Part shown: piece after piece, positions 18,075 to 26,846 of the stretch
Layout of the letters: the number at the start of each line of letters is the position of its first letter
Position numbering within the stretch: position 1 is the stretch's first letter
From: Ruminococcus sp. XPD3002
GTDB taxonomy: Bacteria > Bacillota > Clostridia > Oscillospirales > Ruminococcaceae
Assembly: GCA_900119535.1 (NCBI GenBank)
Contig: FPJT01000001.1
Span: 38,367-102,366, forward strand
Reading direction: 5' to 3'
Length of the DNA: 64,000 nucleotides
Position numbers and translations under genes: made by a program
The notes under the pieces: model-generated
What the model was told of the DNA's origin: nothing
The model's database searches: none
What the model saw: only the letters and a program-made list of their open reading frames with translations

Positions 18075-18509
18075 TTACATTTCTGATATATCATTTTCGG
18101 TAAGCTGAATAATACCGCCCTTGTTGAGAGCAGCTGAAGCATTGTCATTGTCGTCAACACGGATAACGAAGGAAACTGCTCTGTCGGATGTACCCAGGAA
18201 TGCATAGAGGTATTCAAGGTTAACTCCCTCGGCGCCCAGTATATCGAGTACACGGCTGAGCTGTCCCGGAGTGTCGGGGATAGAGATCGCAACGATCTCT
18301 GTAACTGTAACTGCATATGAAGCTTCTTTGAGAGTTTCACATGCCTTATCCGTATCGTTGACTATCATCCTGAGGATACCGAAATCCTTTGTATCCGCAA
18401 GGCTGAGGGCTCTAACATTGATGCCTGAGTCCTTGAGTATCTTCATTACACCTGTGAGCTGGTTCGGTTTATTGTCTACAAAAACCGATATCTGTCTTAC
18501 ATTTGACAT
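18075..18509 (-). CDS. Tandem ACT domain protein
   Basis: A 144-residue protein made of two ACT domains (residues of about 4-65 and 70-140; DNKPNQLTGVMKILKDSGIN and IPDTPGQLSRVLDILGAEGV are the ligand-loop regions). ACT domains bind amino acids. This stand-alone double-ACT protein is typically encoded next to a phenylacetate-CoA ligase and IorAB in anaerobes, where it may sense aromatic amino acids or their keto acids. It is the last gene of the operon here, 34 bases after paaK, with an AAAGGAGG site. Confidence 0.9.
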   Translation of the reverse strand: MSNVRQISVFVDNKPNQLTGVMKILKDSGINVRALSLADTKDFGILRMIVNDTDKACETLKEASYAVTVTEIVAISIPDTPGQLSRVLDILGAEGVNLEYLYAFLGTSDRAVSFVIRVDDNDNASAALNKGGIIQLTENDISEM

Positions 18510-18543
18510 AATATTCCTCCTTTATGCTTTATTGTGTGGTTTA

Positions 18544-19851
18544 TCAGTCGTGGAGCTTTCTGCGGTCGATAACGCGGACAGCCTTGCCCTCGCTTCTTGT
18601 TATGGACTTTGGTGTTACAAGGTGAACCTTCGGATTGATACCGAGCATAGCCTTCATAGCTTCTGCAAGGGATCTTTCCTGAGCCTGCATGTCCTTAACC
18701 TTGTCGGAGAGCTGATCGGGGTTCATTTCAACATTGATATCGATAGTATCTGTATTGTTTACACGGTCCACCTCGATAAGGTAGTTCGGAGAATAGCCCT
18801 GTTCGATGAGAACTGTCTCGATCTGGCTCGGGAAAACGTTAACTCCGCGGATTATCATCATATCGTCGCTTCTGCCCATAGGCTTTGCCATTTTCACGAG
18901 AGTACGTCCGCATGAGCACTTTTTGCGTGAAAGGACGCAGAGGTCACGGGTGCGGTAGCGGAGAAGCGGGAAAGCCTCTTTGGTGATGCTTGTGAATACA
19001 AGCTCGCCTACCTCGCCCTCGGGGAGAACTTCGCCTGTTTCGGGGTTGATTATCTCGGCGATGAAGTTATCCTCGTTGATATGCATACCGCTCTGCTCGC
19101 TGCACTCAAAGGCAACGCCGGGACCGCTTATCTCGGTAAGTCCGTAGATATCGTAAGCCTTGATGCCAAGTGAATTCTCGATAGAACGGCGCATTTCCTC
19201 GGTCCAGGGCTCTGCACCGAAGATACCTGCCTTAAGCTTTATATCGTCGGGAGTAAGTCCCATATCGTGGAGAGTCTCGCCGATGTAAGCGGCATATGAA
19301 GGAGTACAGCAGAGAATGGTAGCACCGAGGTCACGCATAAATGTGATCTGACGGTCTGTATTTCCGCTGCTCATAGGAAGGGTGAGACATCCTACCTTGT
19401 GTGAACCGCCGTTGAGACCTGCACCGCCTGTGAAAAGTCCGAAACCGTAAGCTATCTGTACAACGTCCTCGTTAGTACCGCCTGCTGCGGTGATAGCTCT
19501 TGCACAGCACTCATCCCATATGTCTATATCGTGCTGAGTATAGAATGCAACTACTCGTTTGCCTGTTGTTCCGCTTGTCGAGTGGATCCTTACGCAGTCT
19601 CCGAGAGGCTTTGCAAGGAGTCCGTAGGGGTAAGCTTCGCGGAGGTCAGCCTTGCTGATGAAGGGCAGCTTGTGCAGATCGTCAGTAGACTTGATGTCCT
19701 CGGGCTTGACACCCTTTTCGTCCATGAGGTCACGGTAATACTTCACGTTCTCGTAAACGTGTTTTACCTGAGCCACAAGACGTTCGTCCTGGAGCTTTTT
19801 CATGTCCTCACGGGGCATACATTCGATTTCCTGGTTCCAATACTTTTCCAT
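18544..19851 (-). CDS. paaK: Phenylacetate-CoA ligase
   Basis: A 435-residue AMP-forming ligase. The P-loop SSGTTGKRVV-type motif reads HSTSGTTGKRVVAFY, and the adenylation motifs YGLTEISGPGVAFEC and YRTRDLCVL are present. A short C-terminal domain ends in the conserved Lys/Arg region TRSEGKAVRVID. It activates aryl acetates to CoA thioesters. In anaerobes it is paired with indolepyruvate:ferredoxin oxidoreductase, so aromatic amino acids can be degraded or made reductively by this set. It lies in the same operon as iorA, iorB and the ACT protein. AAAGGAG precedes the ATG. Confidence 0.93.
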   Translation of the reverse strand: MEKYWNQEIECMPREDMKKLQDERLVAQVKHVYENVKYYRDLMDEKGVKPEDIKSTDDLHKLPFISKADLREAYPYGLLAKPLGDCVRIHSTSGTTGKRVVAFYTQHDIDIWDECCARAITAAGGTNEDVVQIAYGFGLFTGGAGLNGGSHKVGCLTLPMSSGNTDRQITFMRDLGATILCCTPSYAAYIGETLHDMGLTPDDIKLKAGIFGAEPWTEEMRRSIENSLGIKAYDIYGLTEISGPGVAFECSEQSGMHINEDNFIAEIINPETGEVLPEGEVGELVFTSITKEAFPLLRYRTRDLCVLSRKKCSCGRTLVKMAKPMGRSDDMMIIRGVNVFPSQIETVLIEQGYSPNYLIEVDRVNNTDTIDINVEMNPDQLSDKVKDMQAQERSLAEAMKAMLGINPKVHLVTPKSITRSEGKAVRVIDRRKLHD

Positions 19852-19893
19852 TGGATCTTCATACTCCTTTACATTTTAGATATTTATGTAACT

Positions 19894-21231
19894 TCATTCT
19901 TGTACGTTGACTGAATATACGATGCTGTTGCTGACCTGAGTTATATCATTGCCGTCGGCATCAGCAAGGTAAATTGTGAATTCGCCAGCTTTACTTGCAG
20001 TATCCGATTGCATCATTCCCTTGAGCAGATTGAACTGCTCATTGTCACTGTATGTCAGGATATACACTCTTGTGCCTTCATATTCCATTATCCAGCAAAG
20101 GTTATCATAATTGCCTTCCGCTATCTTATCGGGATCGGTACAGACTATCCTTTTCCTTTCATCCTCGCCGATGGAAAGGGGATACTCTTTATTTCCTTCG
20201 TAATAGAAGGCGCATACATTGCTGCAGGGAAGGCGGAAGCCTTCAGCTTCTGCCTCGATATAGACCGAATAACTGCCTCCCTCGGAAATAAGTTCACTGC
20301 TGAGACTGAGCGGTTCGCCCTGTATGAAGTCCTGGCGGAGTTTCTCATTTCCTTCATAGCATAATACCCACTGGGGAGCTTTGAATTCGGGTGAATGCTT
20401 AACACTCATACATCCGGCATCGTTATCCAGGTCTACGCGGAAGAATCTCTCATCATCGGGGTTCTGAAGGATATAGTCCTCACGGCTGCCGAATACGGCT
20501 CTCTCGCCGTTCAGCTCCACATAAGAGCCTGCTGATATTATATTGATCTTCGGAGCTGCTCCGAAAAATGCACCGCTGAGAACAGATGCGCCGGTGGTTA
20601 TTTTTCCCGTACAGTCAAGACCTTCGCAGCCTCCTGTGCCGTCAACTTTTCCGCAGTACATTCCTGCAAGACCAGAAGGTGCATTGATCTCGGCATCAGT
20701 AATAATAACATTTTTAGTTGAAAAGGATTCGGCACGTCCCACAAGTCCATAGCAGTCGCCTGAATAGTACTTTATGCTCATATTGCTTATGGTATGGCCA
20801 TTACCGATGATCGAACCGTTGAAGCGTCTGTCCGTACCGTCCTTGTCGATGCGTCCCATAGGCTCCCAAACCCAGTTTGACAGGTCGATATCATTGTAAA
20901 TGTTGATCGTAAGCTGAGTATCGGGAGAATAGGTGTAAATGTTATTGACGTAGTAAACTACGCCCGCAAGCTGTTCGGCAGTTGATACATTGAAGTCGGG
21001 AGCCGAATTTTTTGCCCATTCAATGTCGCCGTCCTCGTCAATATAGTAGACAGGTTCGCCCTCTTCCTCCTCGCTTCCGTAGGAAGTATCATCTCCCGAG
21101 GTATATAAAACGGAGATACTGCTGTCTTCCTTCTCATCATTAAAGAAGGCGCCGAATAAACCGCCGACTTCACAGGAGGTCAGTGTCGCAGTGCAGAGAA
21201 CTGCACATACAACAGTCAAAGTTCTTTTCAT
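19894..21231 (-). CDS. Surface lipoprotein with GLUG-like beta-helix segment, paralogue of the next gene
   Basis: A 445-residue lipoprotein: the N-terminal signal ends in TATLTSC, a lipobox with Cys at about residue 20. Residues of about 75-235 read like the start of GLUG/right-handed beta-helix surface proteins: AQLAGVVYYVNN, IYNDIDLSNWVWEPMG, FNGSIIGNGHTISNMSI. The C-terminal half has two or three beta-rich domains. It shares the same order of motifs with the following gene upstream (21254-22672), so the two are paralogues. Both sit inside the ior-paaK operon, which is unusual; a link between them and aryl-acid metabolism is not evident. Function unknown. Confidence 0.7.
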   Translation of the reverse strand: MKRTLTVVCAVLCTATLTSCEVGGLFGAFFNDEKEDSSISVLYTSGDDTSYGSEEEEGEPVYYIDEDGDIEWAKNSAPDFNVSTAEQLAGVVYYVNNIYTYSPDTQLTINIYNDIDLSNWVWEPMGRIDKDGTDRRFNGSIIGNGHTISNMSIKYYSGDCYGLVGRAESFSTKNVIITDAEINAPSGLAGMYCGKVDGTGGCEGLDCTGKITTGASVLSGAFFGAAPKINIISAGSYVELNGERAVFGSREDYILQNPDDERFFRVDLDNDAGCMSVKHSPEFKAPQWVLCYEGNEKLRQDFIQGEPLSLSSELISEGGSYSVYIEAEAEGFRLPCSNVCAFYYEGNKEYPLSIGEDERKRIVCTDPDKIAEGNYDNLCWIMEYEGTRVYILTYSDNEQFNLLKGMMQSDTASKAGEFTIYLADADGNDITQVSNSIVYSVNVQE

Positions 21232-21253
21232 CCTTTATACCTTTCTATGGCTT

Positions 21254-22672
21254 TCAGCCGTCTGTATTAATATCATAAGTGATCACATTGCTCAGTCTGA
21301 GAGCCTGTATATTGCTGTTATCGCCTTTGTTTTCCGCAAGCCAGACTTTATATTCGCCTGATTCAAGATTCAGGTCGCTGAGTGCCTTTGTAAGCGAAAA
21401 AGCGGGCATATCTTTATAGTCAACTATCTTCAGCAGATCGTCATTGAGATAGATCATCCACATAAGCTTGTCCGTATCGTAATGATCGGCAAGTGAAGGA
21501 TCCTCGCAGACGACATTTCCAGCCTGATCGCGTGTTATCTCCAGCGGTATCTCGTTATCACTGCCCATATGTTTTGCAAACTGCGGTATATCGCTGTCAG
21601 CATCATATTCCGAGGGATCGTAGACAAGCCGGAACTTTATAGTATTGCTGCACGGAGCATAAGTCGAATTGAGGTAAGCCTCGATGTATATCTCATACTC
21701 TCCTAAGTCATCATCGATTATGCTGAACAGATCAAGAGTCAACTCGTCATCGCAGCCTCTGCCGAGTATGCGTTCCCCGTTCCTGATTATCACCCATGAA
21801 GGGTTAATATAGTCGGGAGTTGATGAACGTGTTATGGTAAGGTCATCATTAAGGGTAAGGGTATATTGTTCGTAGTCACTCTTTGCAACGTCATCCCTCA
21901 GCTTATCCTCTCCGGTAAAAAAGTTGTATGACTGAGTATCATAGAAAACATTGCATGTGCAGTTGACGAAATCGCCGTTGGGATTGTAACCCGACAGCGC
22001 TCCCACATGCTTTGAAGGAGCAACAGACCACATAGTACCGCTAACGGTCACGTTAGTGAAGTCCTTCGGACTTGCGTCTCCGCCGCCGCAGATAATACCT
22101 GTATCTCCTCTTGCAGCGACCTTGGCATCCTTGAAGGTAATATCCTTTACAGTGACGCTTCCGCCTGCGCCGATGAAGCCTGTATCCGAGCCCGAAGGCT
22201 TGGATATATTCATGTTGCTGATAGTATGACCGTTGCCGTTTATCATGCCGGTAAACGAATGATCGGCATTAGTGCTTTGTGTACCCATAGGCTCCCATAT
22301 CCAGCCGCTGAGGTCGATATCGTTCTGAAGCTCGATAGTGAGGTATTGGTAATCGCCGTAAAGATAGTTCTGGGTGACATAGCGGTTGACATACGCAGCG
22401 ACACCGGCAAGCTGTTCGGGAGTTGACACCTTGAAATCAGGAGCATTTGCCTTTGCCCAGTTCAGGTCGCCTCCTGCAATGGTCTTGTATTCCGTTATGA
22501 CGGATGGATCCGGCTCGCTTTCCGTATCGGCATATTTCGGATTACCTAAAAGTGCGCCCAGTACGCCCTCATTGCCAAGCTCAAAATTTCTTTTCGCACC
22601 TAAGAACACAACTGCAAGCGCACCGGCAAGAAATACCGCAGCTGCTGCGGCTTTTTTGGGATCAGACAGCAT
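21254..22672 (-). CDS. Membrane-anchored GLUG-like surface protein
   Basis: A 472-residue protein with an N-terminal hydrophobic anchor (AAAAAVFLAGALAVVFLG) instead of a lipobox. It shares with its neighbour the segments WAKANAPDFKVSTPEQLAGV, IDLSGWIWEPMG and GMINGNGHTISNMNIS, followed by the same style of C-terminal beta-rich domains. The ATG at 22672 lies inside the iorB coding end (11-base overlap), and its GGGAAGGA site overlaps iorB codons, so translation is coupled to iorB. This makes a real operon membership very likely. Function unknown. Confidence 0.7.
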   Translation of the reverse strand: MLSDPKKAAAAAVFLAGALAVVFLGAKRNFELGNEGVLGALLGNPKYADTESEPDPSVITEYKTIAGGDLNWAKANAPDFKVSTPEQLAGVAAYVNRYVTQNYLYGDYQYLTIELQNDIDLSGWIWEPMGTQSTNADHSFTGMINGNGHTISNMNISKPSGSDTGFIGAGGSVTVKDITFKDAKVAARGDTGIICGGGDASPKDFTNVTVSGTMWSVAPSKHVGALSGYNPNGDFVNCTCNVFYDTQSYNFFTGEDKLRDDVAKSDYEQYTLTLNDDLTITRSSTPDYINPSWVIIRNGERILGRGCDDELTLDLFSIIDDDLGEYEIYIEAYLNSTYAPCSNTIKFRLVYDPSEYDADSDIPQFAKHMGSDNEIPLEITRDQAGNVVCEDPSLADHYDTDKLMWMIYLNDDLLKIVDYKDMPAFSLTKALSDLNLESGEYKVWLAENKGDNSNIQALRLSNVITYDINTDG

Positions 22673-23237
22673 TCCTTCCCAGCTCGAAAGCCTTCTTGTT
22701 CAGTTCAAGGAATTTAGGAGGAACGCACTGCTCTATAGCCTTCTGCCAAAGTTCCTCGGGGAAGTCTGTTCTTGCGGAAAGAACGCCCATAAGTACAACG
22801 TTTGAAGCCTTTGCGGAACCTGCTTCCTCTGCGAGTTTGAGTGCGTCTACAGCTACGAGGTCTGCACCTGCAGCCCTGAGCTTGTCCTCGAGGTTCTCGG
22901 GGTACTCAGCTGCACCGATGATAACGGGCATAGGATCTATCTGCTGAGTTGATGTTATGAGATGACCGCCCTTCTTCAGGAACGGAAGACATCTTGCAGC
23001 TTCGAGAAGCTCGAATGAGATAACAGCATCAGCCTCTCCCTTTTCGATCACGGGAGAGTACACCTTATCGCCGTATTTAACGTAAGTTACAACGGAACCT
23101 CCGCGCTGTGACATTCCGTGTACTTCGCTGACCTTTACATCATAGCCCTGTGCGAGCAGAACATTTCCGAGAAGTCTTGAAGCGAGCAGTGAACCCTGTC
23201 CGCCTACACCGACTATCATTATCGATTTAGTTTCCAT
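22662..23237 (-). CDS. iorB: Indolepyruvate:ferredoxin oxidoreductase beta subunit
   Basis: A 191-residue gamma-domain type subunit. The N-terminus is MIVGVGGQGSLLASRLLG, with GMSQRGGSVVTYVKYG further on, both typical of the family. With IorA it oxidatively decarboxylates aryl pyruvates to aryl-acetyl-CoA using ferredoxin, or runs in reverse to make aromatic amino acids. Usually iorA and iorB are adjacent; here a 140-residue gene of unknown function lies between them. Confidence 0.93.
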   Translation of the reverse strand: METKSIMIVGVGGQGSLLASRLLGNVLLAQGYDVKVSEVHGMSQRGGSVVTYVKYGDKVYSPVIEKGEADAVISFELLEAARCLPFLKKGGHLITSTQQIDPMPVIIGAAEYPENLEDKLRAAGADLVAVDALKLAEEAGSAKASNVVLMGVLSARTDFPEELWQKAIEQCVPPKFLELNKKAFELGRNAV

Positions 23238-23243
23238 TTATAT

Positions 23244-23666
23244 TTACTCCTTATTACTTGCTTTATATATAATGTTGATATCTCCGTCAACAAATCCGAT
23301 GCCTATGCCCTTTGCCGAACGCAGTACACCGCTTGATCTGCCTTTTTCCAGATACTCTGCACACAGTTCGGTGAAGGCTTCTTCAACGCGCTCATAGCCT
23401 ACCTCTCCCTCGTCGGAGAAATTGAGGCTGAACAGGTCTTCTTCAGAGGACCATACTTCATAGCAAGCCCAGTCGCCTTCCTCGTCATCGGGATCGAACC
23501 TGTCCGAAGCGATGAGCTGTATGCAGTACATCTTTTCGCCTGTTTCCTCGGAGCGGTCCTCGTATAGATTGAAGTTGTATGCCATTGTATCCTCGGGCAT
23601 CTTATTGTTTTCAAGCAGAGCATCGAGCCATGCGGCAAAATGCTCGTAAACTTCTGTATTTACCAT
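23244..23666 (-). CDS. Acidic protein of unknown function between iorA and iorB
   Basis: A 140-residue acidic soluble protein. Its ATG lies two bases after the iorA stop codon and its stop lies six bases before the iorB ATG, so it is clearly part of the operon. I do not recognise the family. Features: predicted mixed alpha/beta content, an N-terminal helical segment (YEHFAAWLDALLEN) and a C-terminal GIGIGFVDGDINIIYK strand pair; no signal peptide, no Cys motif. It could be a regulator or an immunity-type acidic protein; neither is supported by sequence. The tight placement within an enzyme's two subunits is the informative point. Confidence 0.7.
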   Translation of the reverse strand: MVNTEVYEHFAAWLDALLENNKMPEDTMAYNFNLYEDRSEETGEKMYCIQLIASDRFDPDDEEGDWACYEVWSSEEDLFSLNFSDEGEVGYERVEEAFTELCAEYLEKGRSSGVLRSAKGIGIGFVDGDINIIYKASNKE

Positions 23667-23668
23667 GC

Positions 23669-25402
23669 TCAGTCACCTATAGCGTCCAGTCTGCACTGCT
23701 CCTGACAGATTCCGCAGCCGACACACTGTGTATGGTCGATAACAGCCTTGCCGTCTCTCATGGATATAGCGGGACATCCGAGCTTCATGCACATTCCGCA
23801 TCCTACGCACTTATCGTGGTCAACCTTAAGCGGAGGATTGTGCTTAACGTACTTAAGAAGAGCACATGGACGGCGTGAGATGATAACAGAAGCCTCGTCA
23901 GCAGCAAGCTCCTCCTTGATAGCAGCCTCTGTCTCGGCAAGCTTATAAGGATCTGTAACACGTACACGCTTGATACCGATAGCCTTGCAGAGCTCCTCGA
24001 GGTTAACTGCCGCAGCAGGATCGCCCTTGAGGTTCTTACCTGTAGTCGGGTTCTGCTGATGACCTGTCATACCTGTAATGGAGTTATCGAGAATGATAAC
24101 GGTTGAATTCGAGTTATTGTAAGCGATATTCACAAGACCTGTCATACCGCTGTGCATGAATGTAGAGTCGCCGATAACTGCAACGGAATTGTGCTCGGAC
24201 TCTGTACCTCTTGCCTTGTTGAAGCCGTGGAGTCCCGAAATGGAAGCGCCCATGCAGATTGTAGTATCGATAGCGTTGAGAGGTGCAGCAGAGCCGAGAG
24301 TGTAGCATCCGATATCACCTGAAACTGTTACGCCGAGTTTCTTCAGGCAGTAGAACAGTCCGCGGTGTGGACATCCTGCACACATTACAGGAGGACGTAC
24401 AGGGATGTTGTCATCGAGAGCAACGAACTCCTTCTTCTCGCCGAGGAGCTTCTCAGCGATAACTGACTGTGGTATCTCACCGATATAGCCGAATATGTTC
24501 TTGCCTTCAACGTTGTTAACGCCGATGTTGCGGCAGTGTTCCTCGATGATTCCGTCCAGTTCCTCGATAACCACGATGCGGTCATACTTAGCAGCGAAGT
24601 CCTTGATGAGTTTTACTGGAAGTGGATTTACCATACCGAGTTTGAGTACGGATACCTTATCTCCGAGAGCTTCCTTTGTGTACTGGTAGCATGCACCGTT
24701 TGTGATAACACCGAACTCAGCCTTGTCGGATATCTCAACCCTGTTGAGGGGAGTTGTCTCAGCGTACTCTATGAGCTTCTTGGTACGTTCTTCAACGAAA
24801 ACGTGTCTGCCCTTTGCGAAAGCAGGTACCATTACGAATTTCTGTGGATTCTTCTCATAGGGCTTAAGGTCGAGTTCATTTCTGTCCTCAAGCTCAACGA
24901 TGCTCTGTGAGTGAGCTACACGGGTTGACATTCTTACGATGAAAGGAGCGTCGAACTGCTCGGAAAGCTCGAATGCAAGCTTTACGAACTCCTTACATTC
25001 GCCTGAATCAGAAGGCTCCAGCATTGGAGTCTTTGAAGCGATAGCGTGGTGACGGCTGTCCTGTTCGTTCTGTGATGAGTGCATACCCTGGTCGTCTGCA
25101 ACAGCAATGACCATACCTGCGTTTACACCTGTATATGAAGCTGTATAAAGCGGATCGGCAGCAACATTGAGTCCAACGTGCTTCATTCCGCAGAAACTTC
25201 TTGCGCCTGCGATAGATGCGCCAAGAGCAGTCTCCATAGCGACTTTCTCGTTCGGAGCCCACTCTGCGTAGACCTCATCGTACTTTGCTACCTCTTCGGT
25301 TATCTCTGTTGACGGAGTTCCGGGATAGCTGGATACAACACGGCATCCTGCTTCAAATAAGCCTCTTGCGAAGGCTTCGTTTCCCAACATGATCTTCTTC
25401 AT
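23669..25402 (-). CDS. iorA: Indolepyruvate:ferredoxin oxidoreductase alpha subunit
   Basis: A 577-residue subunit with the pyrimidine domain (SSYPGTPSTEITEEVAKY), the TPP-binding domain (GDIGCYTLG, then GDSTFMHSGMTGLVNIAYN) and two [4Fe-4S] clusters at the C-terminus (CVGCGMCMKLGCP and CVGCGICQEQC). The start at 25402 (MKKIML) follows an AAAGGAAAT site; the frame is open 41 codons further upstream, but that extension is unlike the family. It catalyses ferredoxin-dependent decarboxylation of aryl pyruvates with IorB. It heads an operon of seven genes: iorA, unknown, iorB, two surface proteins, paaK, ACT. Confidence 0.95.
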   Translation of the reverse strand: MKKIMLGNEAFARGLFEAGCRVVSSYPGTPSTEITEEVAKYDEVYAEWAPNEKVAMETALGASIAGARSFCGMKHVGLNVAADPLYTASYTGVNAGMVIAVADDQGMHSSQNEQDSRHHAIASKTPMLEPSDSGECKEFVKLAFELSEQFDAPFIVRMSTRVAHSQSIVELEDRNELDLKPYEKNPQKFVMVPAFAKGRHVFVEERTKKLIEYAETTPLNRVEISDKAEFGVITNGACYQYTKEALGDKVSVLKLGMVNPLPVKLIKDFAAKYDRIVVIEELDGIIEEHCRNIGVNNVEGKNIFGYIGEIPQSVIAEKLLGEKKEFVALDDNIPVRPPVMCAGCPHRGLFYCLKKLGVTVSGDIGCYTLGSAAPLNAIDTTICMGASISGLHGFNKARGTESEHNSVAVIGDSTFMHSGMTGLVNIAYNNSNSTVIILDNSITGMTGHQQNPTTGKNLKGDPAAAVNLEELCKAIGIKRVRVTDPYKLAETEAAIKEELAADEASVIISRRPCALLKYVKHNPPLKVDHDKCVGCGMCMKLGCPAISMRDGKAVIDHTQCVGCGICQEQCRLDAIGD

Positions 25403-25442
25403 TTTATGTATTTCCTTTCGTGTTTTATAAGTCTGCGGAAGC

Positions 25443-26273
25443 TTATCCGCAGTTGCTGTTGTTTGTTGTAAGCCATTCCGCCACACCGTCATTATCGTTG
25501 GTGCCGATAACATAGTCGGCGGCATCTTTTACCTCGTCCCTTGCGTTGCCTACGGCTACTTTAACATCAGCCTGTTCAAACATAGGCAGGTCGTTCAGGT
25601 TATCCCCGAATGCCACGACCTTACTGAAGCCGTAATGCTCACGTATGAAACGTATGCCGTTTGCCTTTGAGGCCTTGTGTGAGAATATCTCCAGATACCA
25701 TGCGCCGTTGTAAACGTCAAGGTAAAAGGCAATGTCCACACCTGCGATATGCTCGATCTCCTGCTTTACGGGAAGGAGCTTTTCGTACTCTCCCGTAGTG
25801 GTGAAGTAGACGGCCTTTTCGTCGGCGTGGTCTGCAAGGCGGCACTGTACAAATGGTTTTTTGTACTCATACTTTCGTACCTCTGCGAAGCTTCTCATGA
25901 CATTCGTGGTGAGCTCGGAGTAGTAACAGGTGAGTATGCCCTTGTCGATGCGGTACATGAAGCAGTGTACCCCATGTTTTTCAAATGCACGGAGCACCCC
26001 GGCAGATGCCGCAGGATCAATGAACTCGTTCTTTACGTACTGCTCGTTTTTAATGTCATAGATGCTTACGCCGTTCATGAGGATGCAGGGGACTCTTATA
26101 TCCATTTCCGCAGTTTTCGGAACTGCCGAATAGATAGATCTTGCAGTGGCAAAGGTGAAATATCCTCCGCCCTTTATGAACGAATTGATCGTTTTTACTG
26201 TTTTTTCCGATACAGCGGCATCACTGTTCATAAGAGTGCCGTCCAGGTCGGAAATGAATAAAGTACGGTCTAT
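25443..26273 (-). CDS. Cof-type HAD-IIB phosphatase with apparent AUA start codon
   Basis: A HAD superfamily phosphatase of about 276 residues (sugar- or nucleotide-phosphatase family). Motifs: DLDGTLM (motif I) at the start, FATAR (motif II), a Lys in HKASKANGIRFI and GDNLNDLPMFE (motif IV). The first ATG in frame (26231) is after DLDGTL and would delete the catalytic Asp, so it cannot be the start. The frame from a TGA upstream to that ATG contains no ATG, GTG or TTG. The codon at 26273-26271 is ATA, exactly 9 bases after GGAGG (26287-26283), giving (M)DRTLFISDLDGTL, a typical HAD start. I therefore place the start at ATA; a base error is the alternative. Confidence 0.75.
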   Translation of the reverse strand: MDRTLFISDLDGTLMNSDAAVSEKTVKTINSFIKGGGYFTFATARSIYSAVPKTAEMDIRVPCILMNGVSIYDIKNEQYVKNEFIDPAASAGVLRAFEKHGVHCFMYRIDKGILTCYYSELTTNVMRSFAEVRKYEYKKPFVQCRLADHADEKAVYFTTTGEYEKLLPVKQEIEHIAGVDIAFYLDVYNGAWYLEIFSHKASKANGIRFIREHYGFSKVVAFGDNLNDLPMFEQADVKVAVGNARDEVKDAADYVIGTNDNDGVAEWLTTNNSNCG

Positions 26274-26456
26274 GAAAGTTCACCTCCGTAAAATACAACC
26301 TCTTATCATTATAACATATCAGATATAAAAAGTGAAGAAGTTATTTTTAGCAATATCGATTTTTGTTTATTCTGCTCAAAAAAGTGAATAGCGGATGTAT
26401 ATACTGCATAACCGTTAACGGCTGCACAAGCGTTTCACAATTTGTATAGTGGGAAC

Positions 26457-26596
26457 TTTTCCACATTTTCCGCAGGATTTTCCACAATCATGGGCTTCTT
26501 GGAGGTTGAAACAGGCTGATTTGTAAACTATCTGTAATATTTGTTGCAGATTATCCAGATATACTGTGGAAAATACTGTTGATTAGGTGGAAAATT
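26457..26596. other. Cluster of DnaA-box-like sequences in the HAD-folT intergenic region
   Basis: TTTTCCACA at 26457-26465 and 26478-26486, TTATCCAGA at 26551-26559, TGTGGAAAA at 26565-26573 and AGGTGGAAAAT at about 26586-26596 resemble the DnaA box TTATCCACA. The region is AT-rich and noncoding, directly before the folT promoter. No dnaA or dnaN is near, so it is not an obvious origin. The section 26274-26456 shows only AT-rich leader sequence of the divergent HAD gene. Confidence 0.35.
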
Positions 26597-26615
26597 ACAA
26601 AATTGCTCCCGACTC

Positions 26616-26644
26616 TTGACATCCCGTACTTCCGATTGTATAAT
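26616..26644 (+). promoter_or_regulatory. Promoter of the folT-folC operon
   Basis: TTGACA at 26616-26621 and TATAAT at 26639-26644 with 17-base spacing. Transcription would start around 26652, giving a 5' leader of about 195 bases that contains the riboswitch. Confidence 0.85.
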
Positions 26645-26679
26645 AAAGGTGTTGAAGAGTAAAAACACGTGCGTTACAC

Positions 26680-26782
26680 TTCGGATGAGCGTCCGGAGAG
26701 TACAGTGTCGGCTGAACGGGGAGTTGTCAGCTGAACGAAAAGCCAGAGGCTTGCGGTTCGTGTTTTGCATCCCGCTTCATAG
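26680..26782 (+). promoter_or_regulatory. Tetrahydrofolate riboswitch (THF, class I)
   Basis: Three conserved THF-riboswitch elements occur in order: GGAGAGTA at 26695-26702, ACGAA at 26735-26739 and TTGCATCC at 26765-26772, with lengths close to the known Eubacterium siraeum folT example as I recall it. The outer stem ATGAGCG (26684-26690) and CGCTTCAT (26773-26780) can close the structure. Downstream, CTTTTCC at about 26815 can pair with GGAAAAG at about 26832, next to the folT GGAGG site, so control is probably at translation initiation. The genes downstream (folT, folC) fit a folate sensor. Confidence 0.8.
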
Positions 26783-26846
26783 GACAATCAAATAGAAGCT
26801 GCGCCTTCTTTTCCTTGTCGTATGATGTGGAAAAGGAGGTTTTTTT

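Noticed and set aside
23669..25525. 41-residue N-terminal extension of IorA
   Set aside because: The extension includes the HAD gene's end region and lacks a ribosome site; the start at 25402 matches the family.
26457..26596. Possible replication origin
   Set aside because: DnaA-like boxes are imperfect, and no dnaA, dnaN or rpmH gene lies near. Kept only as a weak regulatory cluster.
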